Source: Rothia santali (GTDB taxonomy: Bacteria; Actinomycetota; Actinomycetes; Actinomycetales; Micrococcaceae). From it: a DNA stretch of 64,000 bases. The translations under genes were made by a program, and so were the position numbers. Positions within the stretch are counted from its first letter, which is position 1. Every line of letters begins with the position of its first letter. The notes below the pieces were generated by a model. The model made no database searches. It was not told where the DNA came from and saw only the letters and a list, made by a program, of their open reading frames with translations. The stretch covers positions 1-64,000 of the forward strand of contig NZ_JANAFB010000011.1 of the NCBI RefSeq assembly GCF_024199905.1, given 5' to 3'. Of the stretch, positions 25,351 through 34,300 are shown one piece after another.

Positions 25351-26538
25351 TCACGGCCGCGGCCGCACGAAGCACCCCACGACGGCGACCAGAGCCGCGG
25401 CCAGGAACGCCACCGGTGCCCCGGCCGCCTCCGCGAGCGCGCCGATGGCGGGTGCCCCGCCCGCTTGGCCCAGAGCGATGACGAGGAACGCCAGCCCCAC
25501 GCCCGCGGCGGGCGTCTCGGAATAGAGGCGCGTCCCCCAGATCAGGAGCAGGCCGGTCAGGCCGATGTAGGCCGCACCGAACACGGCCGCGGCGGCCCAT
25601 GCGGTGGGGACGCTGCCCGGAGCCACGGCAATGAGCGCGGTCGCCGCGGCCAGGGTGAGCATGATCGCCGTCCACGACCTCGCGATTCCCCAGCGTCCGG
25701 CGAGGTCGCCGGTGGCGGCGCCGGCGATGCCGAAGGCGCCGAGGACGATCCACGCGATCGTGGAGGACTGCTCGCTCATCCGCCCCTCGGCGACGAGGAT
25801 GTCGCGGCCGAACGTCCACACCGCCGCGCTGGAGACGCCCATCGCCGCGGCGGCGGCCACCATCCGGCCGCTGCCCCGGGGAAGCGCCGGACGCGGGAGC
25901 GCCCGCCTCAGCCCGTCCGTGCGAGGATCCCGCGCGGAGGCCGCCGGCACGGACAGCGCCGTCCAGATCGTGACCAGGGCGCATAGGCCCGAGAACACCA
26001 GCCACGCGGCGCGCCAGTGTTCGTGCGTCAGCAGCGCGATGGGACCGGCGATCGCGACCCCGAGGCCGGTGCCGGCGTTGATGATCGTCTGCGCCCGGTT
26101 CCGCCGTGCCGTCGCCACGGTGCGCGCGACGGCGTGGGCCACCGGCGGCGAGGCGACGCCGGTGCTCGACCCGGCCAGCAGCACGCCCGCCGCCAGCACG
26201 GGGGAACTGGGAGCGACCGCGATCATGAGCGTCCCGGCGGTGGCGACGACGCCGGCCGCGACCGCCACGGCCCGGCCGCCGAAGCACGGGGTGAGCACGG
26301 TCGAGACGACGATGGCGGCGCAGTAGGCGGCATACGACCCCGAGGCGATCGCCCCGGCCGTCCCCGCGTCGAGGTCGAACTCGGCGCGGAAGACCGGCAC
26401 GAACAGGCCGTAGGCGAACCGGGCCAGCCCGTAGCAGACCGCGATCAGCGACAGCCCCGCCCCGGTCAGCCGGAGCACCCCGCCCCTGCTCAGCAGTCCC
26501 GGCCCATCGGCTTCCGTCTCCATCGCCGGCTGACTCAT
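25351..26538 (-). CDS. MFS transporter (YbfB/CynX-like)
   Basis: The 395-residue protein has twelve predicted hydrophobic segments, YGLARFAYGLFVPVFRAEF in the first helix-loop as in YbfB/YjiJ-like MFS, and a charged central loop (ARDPRTDGLRRALPRP). Substrate is unknown. It is divergent from the TetR gene at 26628 with a perfect 16-base palindrome 17 bases before its start, the usual layout of a repressor and its exporter. No clear Shine-Dalgarno site precedes the ATG. Confidence 0.85.
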   Translation of the reverse strand: MSQPAMETEADGPGLLSRGGVLRLTGAGLSLIAVCYGLARFAYGLFVPVFRAEFDLDAGTAGAIASGSYAAYCAAIVVSTVLTPCFGGRAVAVAAGVVATAGTLMIAVAPSSPVLAAGVLLAGSSTGVASPPVAHAVARTVATARRNRAQTIINAGTGLGVAIAGPIALLTHEHWRAAWLVFSGLCALVTIWTALSVPAASARDPRTDGLRRALPRPALPRGSGRMVAAAAAMGVSSAAVWTFGRDILVAEGRMSEQSSTIAWIVLGAFGIAGAATGDLAGRWGIARSWTAIMLTLAAATALIAVAPGSVPTAWAAAAVFGAAYIGLTGLLLIWGTRLYSETPAAGVGLAFLVIALGQAGGAPAIGALAEAAGAPVAFLAAALVAVVGCFVRPRP

Positions 26539-26555
26539 GCTCGAACACCCCTTAC

Positions 26556-26606
26556 TTCACAGATCTGTGAACTTGAGGTCGAGCCTAGGTATACTGATCA
26601 GTGAAG
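26556..26606. promoter_or_regulatory. Two TetR-type operators between MFS and tetR genes
   Basis: TTCACAGATCTGTGAA (26556-26571) is a perfect palindrome. A second site at 26591-26606, ATACTGATCAGTGAAG, has the perfect core ACTGATCAGT and the same right-hand GTGAA. The pair lies between divergent starts and is the likely binding site of the regulator at 26628. Confidence 0.75.
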
Positions 26607-26627
26607 TCAAGACGCAGAGGAGCGAAG

Positions 26628-27221
26628 ATGACAGCAGGGGAGACCGCGGAGGTGCTGAAGGTGCCGGAGCTGACGCCCGGTGCGCGGCGGATCGTGGAGG
26701 TCGCCGCCGAGCTGTTCTACCGGCGGGGCATCCACGCCGTCGGGGTGGACACCATCGCGCGGGAGTCCGGCATCACCAAGCGCACCCTCTACGACCGTTT
26801 CGGGTCCAAGGACGCCCTCGTCGCGGTCTACCTCCAGGCCCGTCACCAGAGATGGTGGGAACGCCTCGAGCGGCGGATCGCGGGGGCTCCCTGGCCGCGG
26901 GCGCTGGCCGTGTTCGACGCGTACGCCGATGACGAGTGGTCCTCCGAGCGCGGGTGCGCGTTCCTCAACGCCGCCGGCGAGCTGCCCGCCGAGCATCCCG
27001 CCTACCGGGTGGTGCGCGCGCACAAGCGGGCCGTGCGCGACCGCCTGGCGGGGCTCGTCCGCGCCGACTGCCCCGACGCGGAAAACCCCGAGGCGCTGAC
27101 GGAGCACCTCTTCCTGCTGCTGGAGGGAGCCATCGCCCACCGCGGCCTCGACGGCGACGCGACCTCGCTCGCCTCTGCCCGGGGGCTCGCGGAGCACCTG
27201 CTGCAGCGTCCAACCACATAA
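26628..27221 (+). CDS. TetR-family transcriptional regulator
   Basis: ATG 26628 follows GAGGAGCGAAG and gives 197 residues; an upstream ATG at 26601 would overlap the operator. The helix-turn-helix is GIHAVGVDTIARESGITKRT-LYDRFGSKDAL (residues ~35-66). The C-terminal part (ERGCAFLNAAGELPAEHPAY, HLFLLLEGAIAHRGL) matches the family typified by E. coli-like AcrR/YxaF regulators that respond to small organics. It probably represses the divergent MFS gene and itself. Confidence 0.88.
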   Translation: MTAGETAEVLKVPELTPGARRIVEVAAELFYRRGIHAVGVDTIARESGITKRTLYDRFGSKDALVAVYLQARHQRWWERLERRIAGAPWPRALAVFDAYADDEWSSERGCAFLNAAGELPAEHPAYRVVRAHKRAVRDRLAGLVRADCPDAENPEALTEHLFLLLEGAIAHRGLDGDATSLASARGLAEHLLQRPTT

Positions 27222-27577
27222 AGGGAGCACGTCGAACCGAGTGCACCTGACGTCTGCGACCGCGGGCTTCCCTGACCGATGGAGCGGCGTTGGATGTCTG
27301 AGGTGCCCCCGGGGCAGGTGAAGACCATCGATCATCGCCGCGCCACTCAGCTACTCGACGTCGGCCCGGCTGTCGCCCAGTGGTCGAGGGCCGGGAATGG
27401 GTGAGCCCGCAGGCTCAGCGTCGGGGGTCGGCGAGTGTCGTGGATGCCCTCAGCCACCGAGACGACAGGGGCAGCCTGCCCGGGTTCGCCGCCGCTGTGA
27501 CGGCTCGAGGCGGGATTTCACTCGATAATGTCAAGAGGGGGTTGCCTTGATTGTCAATGGGGGATATACGAGACTGT
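27222..27577. other. Intergenic region; no supported gene
   Basis: About 350 bases between tetR and the toxin-antitoxin pair. A 36-codon plus-strand frame (about 27295-27405, MSEVPPGQVKTIDHRR...) resembles nothing known to me. The last 60 bases are A/T-richer, with GATAAT near 27523 and TTGTCAATGG near 27551, and probably hold the hicA-like promoter. Confidence 0.4.
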
Positions 27578-27787
27578 ATGAAGCCGCAGAAGACGAAGGA
27601 CGTCCTCAAGCTCCTCCGCTCTCAGGGCTGGGGTTACCTCCGCGACGCCAGAGGCAGCCACGAGATCTGGGGCAGCGCGGACGGCGCCGGGAAGATCTCG
27701 GTGCCCACCGGGCACCGTATCGTCACACCCGGCGTTCTGGCCCAGCTGGCGCGGGCGGGAGTCGAGATTCCGAAGGAGTGGACGTGA
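27578..27787 (+). CDS. HicA-type toxin (mRNA interferase)
   Basis: The 69-residue protein matches HicA in size and in motif: KTKDVLKLLRSQGWGYLRDA, then GSHEIWG, whose His is the catalytic residue of the dsRBD-like fold, and a C-terminal TPGVLAQLARAGVEI. HicA cleaves mRNA until bound by its antitoxin. The start is taken at ATG 27578 by alignment to the family; ATG 27557 and TTG 27551 are in frame upstream. The stop overlaps the next start (TGATG), as is normal for hicAB. Confidence 0.85.
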   Translation: MKPQKTKDVLKLLRSQGWGYLRDARGSHEIWGSADGAGKISVPTGHRIVTPGVLAQLARAGVEIPKEWT

Positions 27788-28203
27788 TGGACGCACAAGC
27801 ACGGCAGGCCGCGACGGTCTACGAGGTGATCGCCCACCGCGAGGTGCACCCGGAGGCGAGCTTCTGGGTCTTCGAGATTCCGGCACTCGGGGCCGTCGGC
27901 CAGGCCACGAAGCTCTCGGCGGTCGAGGAGGAGGCCCGCGGGATCATCACCGCCTGGGACGAGGACGGCCCTGCCGAAGAGGACATCGGCGTGAGCGTGC
28001 GCCTGGACGGCGAAGCCGAGGCCCGGCGCATCTGGGATGAAGGCGAGGAGGAGGAGCGCGCGGCGCGCGCGGCCCTGGATCACGCGGGCGCGCGCAAGCG
28101 CGAGGCGGTGAGCATGCTCCGGGAGACCAAGCACTACAGCGCGGCCGAGACCGCCCGCGTGCTCGGGGTGACCCGCCAGCGGGTCTACCAGCTCGCGCGC
28201 TAG
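27787..28203 (+). CDS. HicB-type antitoxin with C-terminal DNA-binding motif
   Basis: The 138-residue product has a degraded RNase H-like HicB half (SFWVFEIPALGAVGQATKLSAVEEEARGIITAW), a charged linker rich in Glu/Arg, and a C-terminal helix-turn-helix (YSAAETARVLGVTRQRVYQLAR) resembling sigma-70 region 4. It should neutralise the HicA toxin and repress the pair. The N-terminal half differs from E. coli HicB more than the toxin does, so family assignment rests mainly on partner and size. Confidence 0.75.
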   Translation: MDAQARQAATVYEVIAHREVHPEASFWVFEIPALGAVGQATKLSAVEEEARGIITAWDEDGPAEEDIGVSVRLDGEAEARRIWDEGEEEERAARAALDHAGARKREAVSMLRETKHYSAAETARVLGVTRQRVYQLAR

Positions 28204-28376
28204 GCTCGCGCGAGCAGCGCCGGGCGGTAGGAGCGGGGGCGCGCGGCGAGTAGTGGCCGCCTCATGGTGATCACCCCCCCGTGAGGTGCGTTCACGGCAT
28301 GCGCACCGTGAACGCGCCCCGTGCCCCCAGCGAACCGGGGATCCCCTTCCCCACGTCACGGGCCTAAGATCGCCTC

Positions 28377-29756
28377 ATGGTCCGTTCACATGATCAGGCC
28401 GGCTCCGTCGCGGAGCCGGGTCTGCGCCGGGAGATCTCCTTCCACCAGCTCGTCGCCTACGGCCTGGTGTTCATCGGGCCCGCGGCCGCGGTCGGGGTCT
28501 TCGGGACGCTGGATGCCAAGTCGGGCGGCGTCGTGCCCCTGGTGTACCTGGTGGCGACGCTGGCGATGGCGCTCACGGCGTCGAGCTACGCCGTCATGTC
28601 CCGAGCCGTGCCGCGCGCCGGCAGCGTGTTCGCCTACGCGAGCGAGGCGATCGGGCGGCGCACCGGGTACATGTCCGGGTGGATGGTGCTGCTGGACTAC
28701 GTGCTGATCCCCTCGGTCGCGTACCTGTTCTCCGGGATCGCGCTGAACTCGCTGTTTCCGCAGGTCCCGGTGTGGGTGTTCGTGGTGCTGGCGGTCGTGG
28801 TGACCACGGCGCTGAACCTCTCCGGGGTCAAGGTGACCTCGCGGGTCTCCACGGCGGTGGTGGTGATCGAGGTGGTGGTGCTGCTGATGGTGCTCGCCGC
28901 GGGCGCCTGGGTGCTCGCGACCAGCGGGCCAGTGCGCGGCTGGCTGGACCCGCTGACCGGGGGCGACGCCGGGATCTCCTGGCACCTCGTGCTGGGCGCG
29001 GTCTCCGCGGCGGTGCTCTCCTACCTCGGCTTCGACGCGCTGGCCACCTTCGCCGAGGAGACCAAGGGCGGGCACCGGGTGATCGGGCGCGCGACGCTGG
29101 TCTGCCTCGTCGTCGCCGGCTTCCTCTTCATGGCCCAGACCTACGTCGGCTCGCTGCTGAGCCCGTACACCACCGAGCAGCTGCAGGCCGACCCCTCGCT
29201 GCAGGGCGGGGCGTACTACGACACCGTCGACTCGGCGATCTCGCCCTTCCTGTACTGGCTACTCGCGCTCGCGAAAGCCGCGGGCGGGGCGTTCGCGGCG
29301 CTGGTGGGGCAGTCGGCGGCCTCGCGCATCCTCATGGACATGGGGCGCTCGGGGGCGATCCCGCGGGTCTTCTCGCGGGTCTCCGGGAAGACGGGGGCGC
29401 CGCTGGTGGGCGTGCTCGTGGCGGCGACCGGCAACATCGTCGTCGCGGGGTGGGCCGCCACGCGCTCGGACGGGCTCGACGTCGTGGTCTCCATCGTCGA
29501 CGTCGGCGCGCTCGTCGGGTTCATCATGGTGCACGTGTCGGTGCTGACCTACTTCATGCTCAAGCGGCGGGGCGGGGCGCCGTCGGTGCTGCGGCACGTG
29601 GTGATCCCGGTGGTCGGGGCGGTGATCCTCGCCGTCGTGCTGGCGAACTCCTCGCCGGTCGCGCTGCTGATCGGGCTGGTGTGGGCCGTGCTGGGCTTCG
29701 TCATCCTGGGGGTGTACGCGGGGCGGCGGAGGGACGACGCCGGGGCCGGCGGCTGA
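28377..29756 (+). CDS. APC-family amino acid permease
   Basis: The 459-residue membrane protein has twelve hydrophobic segments and APC motifs: LVFIGPAAAVGVFG in helix 1, SRAVPRAGSVFAYASEAIGRRTGYMSGW and GFDALATFAEETKG. APC carriers import amino acids or polyamines by proton symport. No biosynthetic or catabolic gene is attached, so the substrate is open. The start codon follows GATCGCCTC without a strong ribosome site. Confidence 0.88.
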   Translation: MVRSHDQAGSVAEPGLRREISFHQLVAYGLVFIGPAAAVGVFGTLDAKSGGVVPLVYLVATLAMALTASSYAVMSRAVPRAGSVFAYASEAIGRRTGYMSGWMVLLDYVLIPSVAYLFSGIALNSLFPQVPVWVFVVLAVVVTTALNLSGVKVTSRVSTAVVVIEVVVLLMVLAAGAWVLATSGPVRGWLDPLTGGDAGISWHLVLGAVSAAVLSYLGFDALATFAEETKGGHRVIGRATLVCLVVAGFLFMAQTYVGSLLSPYTTEQLQADPSLQGGAYYDTVDSAISPFLYWLLALAKAAGGAFAALVGQSAASRILMDMGRSGAIPRVFSRVSGKTGAPLVGVLVAATGNIVVAGWAATRSDGLDVVVSIVDVGALVGFIMVHVSVLTYFMLKRRGGAPSVLRHVVIPVVGAVILAVVLANSSPVALLIGLVWAVLGFVILGVYAGRRRDDAGAGG

Positions 29757-29858
29757 GCGGTCGGCGGGCCGCTTCCCACCTGGTGAGGCGGGTCTGCCAC
29801 CCCGCGGCGGTGTGGGTTACATTGTGGTCCGGCACGTTGTCCTCGGCAGAAAGTCACC

Positions 29859-30311
29859 ATGCGCCACTCGTACGGGGTAGATCCGGACCTCACCGATGAG
29901 GGGGCCGAACGGCTGCGCGCGGCCCTGGCGCAGTTGCGCGCCGAGCGCCGTCCCCTCACCGCCCATCGGATGTTCGCCGCCCACGACGCGGAGATGCAGG
30001 CCAATCTCGTCGAGTCCCTCCGGCAGCGCCAGGACCGGTGGCGGAACCTCTCGTGGTCGACCAGGATCGTGGGCCTGCTGTGCCTCGTCCTGGCGTGGCT
30101 GATCGCGGAGCCGCACAGCAGCGTCGGCGGCGCGGAGGCCGTGGTGCTCGCGCTGGGCGCCGTGCTGTTCCTGACCGGCGTCGTCAGCGCGTTCAAGGCC
30201 GTCTCCTACCGCCGGACCTTCGGTGCCGTGACGCTGGACGGGATCGCGCCCGAGACCGCGCAGATCATCGAGCTGAACATCGAGCGGCGGAGGCGAGGGG
30301 ACTCGGGGTAG
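29859..30311 (+). CDS. Hypothetical membrane protein with two helices
   Basis: The 150-residue protein has a charged N-terminal half (about 70 residues rich in Arg, Glu and Ala, probably helical), two hydrophobic segments (IVGLLCLVLAWLIAE and AVVLALGAVLFLTGVVSAF) and a basic tail (IERRRRGDSG). I do not recognise the family. GC skew at codon position three supports coding. It is convergent with the oxidoreductase at 30326, with 14 bases between. Confidence 0.6.
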   Translation: MRHSYGVDPDLTDEGAERLRAALAQLRAERRPLTAHRMFAAHDAEMQANLVESLRQRQDRWRNLSWSTRIVGLLCLVLAWLIAEPHSSVGGAEAVVLALGAVLFLTGVVSAFKAVSYRRTFGAVTLDGIAPETAQIIELNIERRRRGDSG

Positions 30312-30325
30312 GGCGTGAGGACAAA

Positions 30326-31348
30326 TCACATCCGCGGCGCGAGCCACCCCAGCTCCCGCGCGACGTCGGCGATGTTGCCGAGCAGGTGCGCGTTGTAGTC
30401 GGTGCCGAGCTGGCTGGGCAGGGCGAAGAGGACGTAGTCGGCCTCCTGGACCGCCTCGTCGGCGAGCAGGCTCCGGGCCACGGACTCCGGCGGCCCGGCC
30501 ACGGTGGGCCCCGAGCGGGCCGAGCTGCCGTCCAGGTACCCCACGGAGTCCGACGACTCGCCGGCGAATCCGAAGTACCGCTCGTCCCACTCGGTGGTCA
30601 CGGGGAAGGCGCTGCGAGTCACGGCGGCCAGGCCGGCGTCGTCCGCCCGCGCCGCGCGGTACCGGCGGATCTGGTCCGCCTGCTGGACGTGGAAGGGGCG
30701 GCCGTCGTCTTGGAGGAGCAGCGTCGAGCTGAGCAGGTTCATGCCCTTCTCGGCCACGTAGTCGGCGGTGGCGACCTTGCCGGCGCCCCACCAGATGCGC
30801 TCCCGCAGGCCGGGGGAGTGCGGCTCCACGCGGAGGGTGGGCGCGCCCTCGGCCCCCGCGCGGGCGGAGCGGGCCATCGGCTCGCCGGCGACCGCGGCCA
30901 GGAAGCGGTCGGTGCGCTCGCCGACCTCCTCGGCCCACGTGCGCCCCGCCGGCAGCTCGTACCCGAAGGCCGCCTGCCCGTCCACGGCCTGCTCGGGCGA
31001 GCCGCGGCTGATGCCCAGCTGCAGGCGCCCGCCGCTGATCAGGTCGGTCGCGGCGGCCAGCTCGGCGGAGTAGAGCGGGTTCTCGTAGCGCATGTCGACG
31101 ACGCCGGTCCCCACCTCGAGCGTGGTGGTCCGGGCGGCCATGGCCGAGAGCAGCGGGTAGGGGGCCGTCAGCGAGTGCTCGAAGTGGTGCACGCGCAGCC
31201 ACGCCCCCGAGAAGCCGACCTCCTCGGCGGCCTGGGCCAGGTCGACGTGCTGCCGGAGCGAGTCGCCGCCGGTGGCCACCCGGGCCCCGGGGACGTCCCG
31301 GTAGTGCCCGAAGGAGAGGAAACCGATCCTCTTGCGGCCCTGCGTCAT
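30326..31348 (-). CDS. LLM-class flavin-dependent oxidoreductase (luciferase-like)
   Basis: The 340-residue protein shows the bacterial luciferase-like fold: RIGFLSFGHYRDVPGARVAT, GFSGAWLRVHHFEHSLTAPYPLLSAMAARTTTLEVGTGVVD, GRLQLGISRGSPE and IWWGAGKVATADYVAEKGMNLL. Such enzymes use FMNH2 or F420H2 to oxidise small organics. Substrate unknown. It is followed upstream by a TetR gene in the same orientation, 55 bases away, which may regulate it as well as the SDR gene. Confidence 0.88.
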   Translation of the reverse strand: MTQGRKRIGFLSFGHYRDVPGARVATGGDSLRQHVDLAQAAEEVGFSGAWLRVHHFEHSLTAPYPLLSAMAARTTTLEVGTGVVDMRYENPLYSAELAAATDLISGGRLQLGISRGSPEQAVDGQAAFGYELPAGRTWAEEVGERTDRFLAAVAGEPMARSARAGAEGAPTLRVEPHSPGLRERIWWGAGKVATADYVAEKGMNLLSSTLLLQDDGRPFHVQQADQIRRYRAARADDAGLAAVTRSAFPVTTEWDERYFGFAGESSDSVGYLDGSSARSGPTVAGPPESVARSLLADEAVQEADYVLFALPSQLGTDYNAHLLGNIADVARELGWLAPRM

Positions 31349-31403
31349 GTCCTGCCTCCTGGGAGCGTGGTTCTCTGCTCAGTGAACCTCGCCCCGGGGC
31401 GGC

Positions 31404-32141
31404 TTATTCCGCTGCGGGTCCCGCCGGGCTCGCGGCCGCGTCGTCCCGGTCCCGTCCCGGCGCGCCCTCCCTCAGCCGCCGCAGCCACTCGATCAGCAGC
31501 CGGGTCTCGGACGCGCCCAGGACCTCCGGGTGCGCCGCGGCCTGCTCGACGACGGCGCCGACGGCGTCGTGCGGGGAGCCCGCGCCGCCGCCGGTGATCG
31601 CGGAGATCACGCCCTCGCGCACGCTCGCCGAGAGCGCCGGGTCGGCCTCGGCGAGGATGATCTGCCGCAGCGTCACCCCGATGTTGGTCGAGAGGACGTG
31701 GGCGGCCGCCTGACGGGGGTCGACGGCGAGGCGGCCCTGCTCCGCGGCGCGCGCGGTGAGCTCGCCCAGGATCCGGCTGGGCCGCGACTGGGCCGCCGGC
31801 GAGTACCCCGGCCGCACCTTGCCGTACATCAGCGTGTAGAAGCCCGGGTGCGCGAGCCCGAACGTCACGTGCGCGTCCCAGCCGGCCCGGAGGTCCTGGA
31901 TCGGGTCCCCCGAGGACTCCATGGCCGACTTCTCCGACAGGTAGAGGTCGAAACCGCGCTCCACGACCGCGTCGATCAGTCCCTGCTTGGACCCGAAGAA
32001 GTGGTACAGCGTCGGCATCTTCACGCCGACGGCGTCGCAGACCTCCCGGAGGGAGAAGTCCTCCCCGGGGGAGGCGGCGATCAGGTCGGCCGCCGCGGCG
32101 ATCAGCCGTTCCCGTGTACCGGTTCCCTCACGCTCTGTCAT
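31404..32141 (-). CDS. TetR-family transcriptional regulator
   Basis: The 245-residue protein has a classic N-terminal helix-turn-helix (GEDFSLREVCDAVGVKMPTLYHFFGSKQGL) and a TetR ligand domain (HVTFGLAHPGFYTLMYGKVRPGY) of the type widespread in actinobacteria. The C-terminus ends in an Ala/Asp/Arg-rich tail. It is divergent from the SDR gene, and a 23-base palindrome lies between the two starts, so it most likely represses that gene. Confidence 0.88.
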   Translation of the reverse strand: MTEREGTGTRERLIAAAADLIAASPGEDFSLREVCDAVGVKMPTLYHFFGSKQGLIDAVVERGFDLYLSEKSAMESSGDPIQDLRAGWDAHVTFGLAHPGFYTLMYGKVRPGYSPAAQSRPSRILGELTARAAEQGRLAVDPRQAAAHVLSTNIGVTLRQIILAEADPALSASVREGVISAITGGGAGSPHDAVGAVVEQAAAHPEVLGASETRLLIEWLRRLREGAPGRDRDDAAASPAGPAAE

Positions 32142-32158
32142 ACTGCTACAGTACTCAC

Positions 32159-32181
32159 ATATCAGCTATATACGCTGATAT
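32159..32181. promoter_or_regulatory. Palindromic operator ATATCAGC-N7-GCTGATAT
   Basis: Perfect 8-base arms (32159-32166 and 32174-32181) with an A/T-rich centre stand between the divergent tetR and SDR starts, 23 bases before the SDR ATG. A smaller TACTG-N3-CAGTA element (32141-32153) lies next to the tetR start. The A/T-rich island probably holds both promoters. Confidence 0.75.
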
Positions 32182-32204
32182 ATCGACGATATGTAGGAGG
32201 AGCC

Positions 32205-32960
32205 ATGACCGAGCACACGCTCAAGGGCAAGAACGTTCTCATCGCCGGTGGGGCGAAGAACCTGGGCGGCCTGATCGCCCGGCAGGCGGCCGACGCCGGG
32301 GCGAACGTGGCGATCCACTTCAACTCCGAGTCCAGCCGGCCCGACGCCGAGCAGACGCTGGCCGCGGTCGAGGCCGCCGGCGTCCGGGGCGCGATCTTCC
32401 AGGGCGACCTCACGGTCCCCGCGAACCTCGCGCGCCTGTTCGACGACGCGGAGTCGGCGATCGGGCCCCTCGACGTCGCGGTGAACACCGTGGGCAGGGT
32501 GCTGCGCAAGCCCATCGCGGAGACCACCGAGGAGGAGTACGACGCGATGTTCGACATCAACTCCAAGGCCGCGTACTTCTTCATCCAGGAGGCGGGGCGG
32601 CATCTGGCCGACGGCGGCAAGATCGTCACGGTCGTGACCGCGCTGCTGGCGGCGTTCACCGATGGCTACTCCACCTACGCGGGCGGGAAGTCGCCGGTGG
32701 AGCACTTCACGCGCGCCGCGGCGAAGGAGTTCGCGCCCCGCGGCATCTCGGTGACGGCGGTGGCGCCCGGCCCGATGGACACCCCGTTCTTCTACGGCCA
32801 GGAGACCCCCGAGCGCGTGGAGTTCCACAAGTCCCAGGCCATGGGGAACCAGCTGACCCGGATCGAGGACATTGCGCCGATCGTGCGCTTCCTCGCCTCG
32901 GAGGGGTGGTGGATCACCGGGCAGACGATCTTCGCCAATGGGGGGTACACCACGCGATAG
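32205..32960 (+). CDS. Short-chain dehydrogenase/reductase
   Basis: AGGAGGAG precedes ATG 32205. The 251-residue enzyme shows a glycine loop (IAGGAKNLGGLIA), VNTVGRV (the usual NNAG changed to NTVG), a catalytic YSTYAGGK (Tyr-x3-Lys) and PGPMDTPFF. The catalytic serine position reads TALLAAFTDGYSTY, so the usual Ser about 13 residues before Tyr is occupied by Thr or Ala. It reduces or oxidises an unknown carbonyl with NAD(P). It is controlled by the adjacent TetR protein and palindrome. Confidence 0.85.
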   Translation: MTEHTLKGKNVLIAGGAKNLGGLIARQAADAGANVAIHFNSESSRPDAEQTLAAVEAAGVRGAIFQGDLTVPANLARLFDDAESAIGPLDVAVNTVGRVLRKPIAETTEEEYDAMFDINSKAAYFFIQEAGRHLADGGKIVTVVTALLAAFTDGYSTYAGGKSPVEHFTRAAAKEFAPRGISVTAVAPGPMDTPFFYGQETPERVEFHKSQAMGNQLTRIEDIAPIVRFLASEGWWITGQTIFANGGYTTR

Positions 32961-33087
32961 GCACGCAGGGGGTCCGGGTTGCGGACGTCGGTGGTCTGCG
33001 GTTCGGGCCGCTGCCGCCGATCGTCTGCCGCCCGGATCTCCTTCGGCAGGAGGAGCGGCCTTCACCCCGAAGTGAGAGCCTCGGGCA

Positions 33088-34203
33088 TCACACGCGTTCC
33101 GGGTCGAGCCTCCGCACGACGTCGCGGATGTCCTCCGCGTGGCGGTAGATGTCGTCCAGGTCCTCGATGAGGTGCTTCGTCTCGTTCTTTTCCTCGTCAA
33201 GGATCCCGAGGTACTTCTTGGACTTGCCGTTGAAGTGCAGGCGAGCGACGGCGCGTCGGTTGTTGTTGTCGAGCAGCACCGCGAAATAGGTCTTGCTGTC
33301 CCGCGGGGTGATGCGATGCGCCTTCACCTCGCTGCAGGCGATGGCCTTGATGATCTGGTAGCCGGCGATCTCCTCCTCGGTGGTGTTGATCTCGGGAATC
33401 GGGGCGGGCGGGACCGGGTCCTCATCGACGGGCGTCTGCTCGGGAGCTACCGCCTCCGTCTCGCTGCTCACGAGGGGGACGGATTCGGAGTCCCCCAGTG
33501 CGGTCTTGAGCCGCTCGTTCACCTGCTCCTTGAGGTACTGCTTCGTCGCCTTGCCCACCAGGTCCCGGAACTCGCGGAGGTTGTCCGCCGTCCCGCGCCG
33601 GTCGGAGACCCTGGACATCAGCATCTTGACCAGTTCGGTGGAGGGCTCCTTGAACTCGCCGGCCAGCTCCCGCTTAAGGGCGCTGACGTACATGAGCTCC
33701 TCCGCCGAGCTGATGACGGAGTCGAGGCTGAACGTCTCCTTCGTCAGCTTCTCCAGGGCGGGGAGGATGCTCTCGTCGATGTCCAGGAGGTCCAGGACCA
33801 GGAAGGGGCGCTCGTCCATGATGTTGGGCGCGTCCAGGTCGGTGTAGAAGTTGAAGACCTGACCGTTGGTCAGGATGGCGATCCGCGCGTTGGTGACGGA
33901 GAAGTAGCGGAACAGCTGCGACGCGTGCTTGATGTTCAGGCCGTCGCCGATGTGCTTGCACTCGATGAGGATCTGCACCTCGCCGTCGCGCATGATCGCG
34001 TAGTCGACCTTCTCGCCCTTCTTGGTGCCGTGGTCCGCCGTGAACTCGGGAACCACCTCGAGGGGGTTGAAGACGTCGTACCCCAGCACGCGCGAGATGA
34101 AGGGCATGACGAAGGCGTTCTTCGTCGCCTCCTCCGTCTGGATCGACGCGCGCTGTCTGCGGATCTTGGTGACGAGGTCCTGGATGCCGTCTGCGAAGCT
34201 CAT
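33088..34203 (-). CDS. Orphan HsdR-N/PD-(D/E)XK nuclease-domain protein
   Basis: The 371-residue protein begins with the N-terminal domain found in type I restriction R subunits (TEEATKNAFVMPFISRVLGYDVFNPLEVVPEF... KKGEKVDYAIMRDGEVQILIECKH), giving a PD-(D/E)XK core (Asp in VDYA; E-x-K in IECKH, residues ~66-83). A helical middle and a C-terminal domain (EEIAGYQIIKAIACSEV; YFAVLLDNNNRRAVARLHFNGKSKKYLGI) follow. No helicase, methylase or specificity subunit is present. It may be a stand-alone nuclease, possibly in defence. Composition is less GC-rich than neighbours, with an A/T-rich promoter region at 34204-34260. Confidence 0.8.
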   Translation of the reverse strand: MSFADGIQDLVTKIRRQRASIQTEEATKNAFVMPFISRVLGYDVFNPLEVVPEFTADHGTKKGEKVDYAIMRDGEVQILIECKHIGDGLNIKHASQLFRYFSVTNARIAILTNGQVFNFYTDLDAPNIMDERPFLVLDLLDIDESILPALEKLTKETFSLDSVISSAEELMYVSALKRELAGEFKEPSTELVKMLMSRVSDRRGTADNLREFRDLVGKATKQYLKEQVNERLKTALGDSESVPLVSSETEAVAPEQTPVDEDPVPPAPIPEINTTEEEIAGYQIIKAIACSEVKAHRITPRDSKTYFAVLLDNNNRRAVARLHFNGKSKKYLGILDEEKNETKHLIEDLDDIYRHAEDIRDVVRRLDPERV

Positions 34204-34300
34204 GAGTAGATTATGACCTAAATCACAAACGATGAGTATACTTCCCGGTAATGTCTCGGTGGGAATGCTGAAGAACTGACGTCACACTCCGGGTCGGGCT

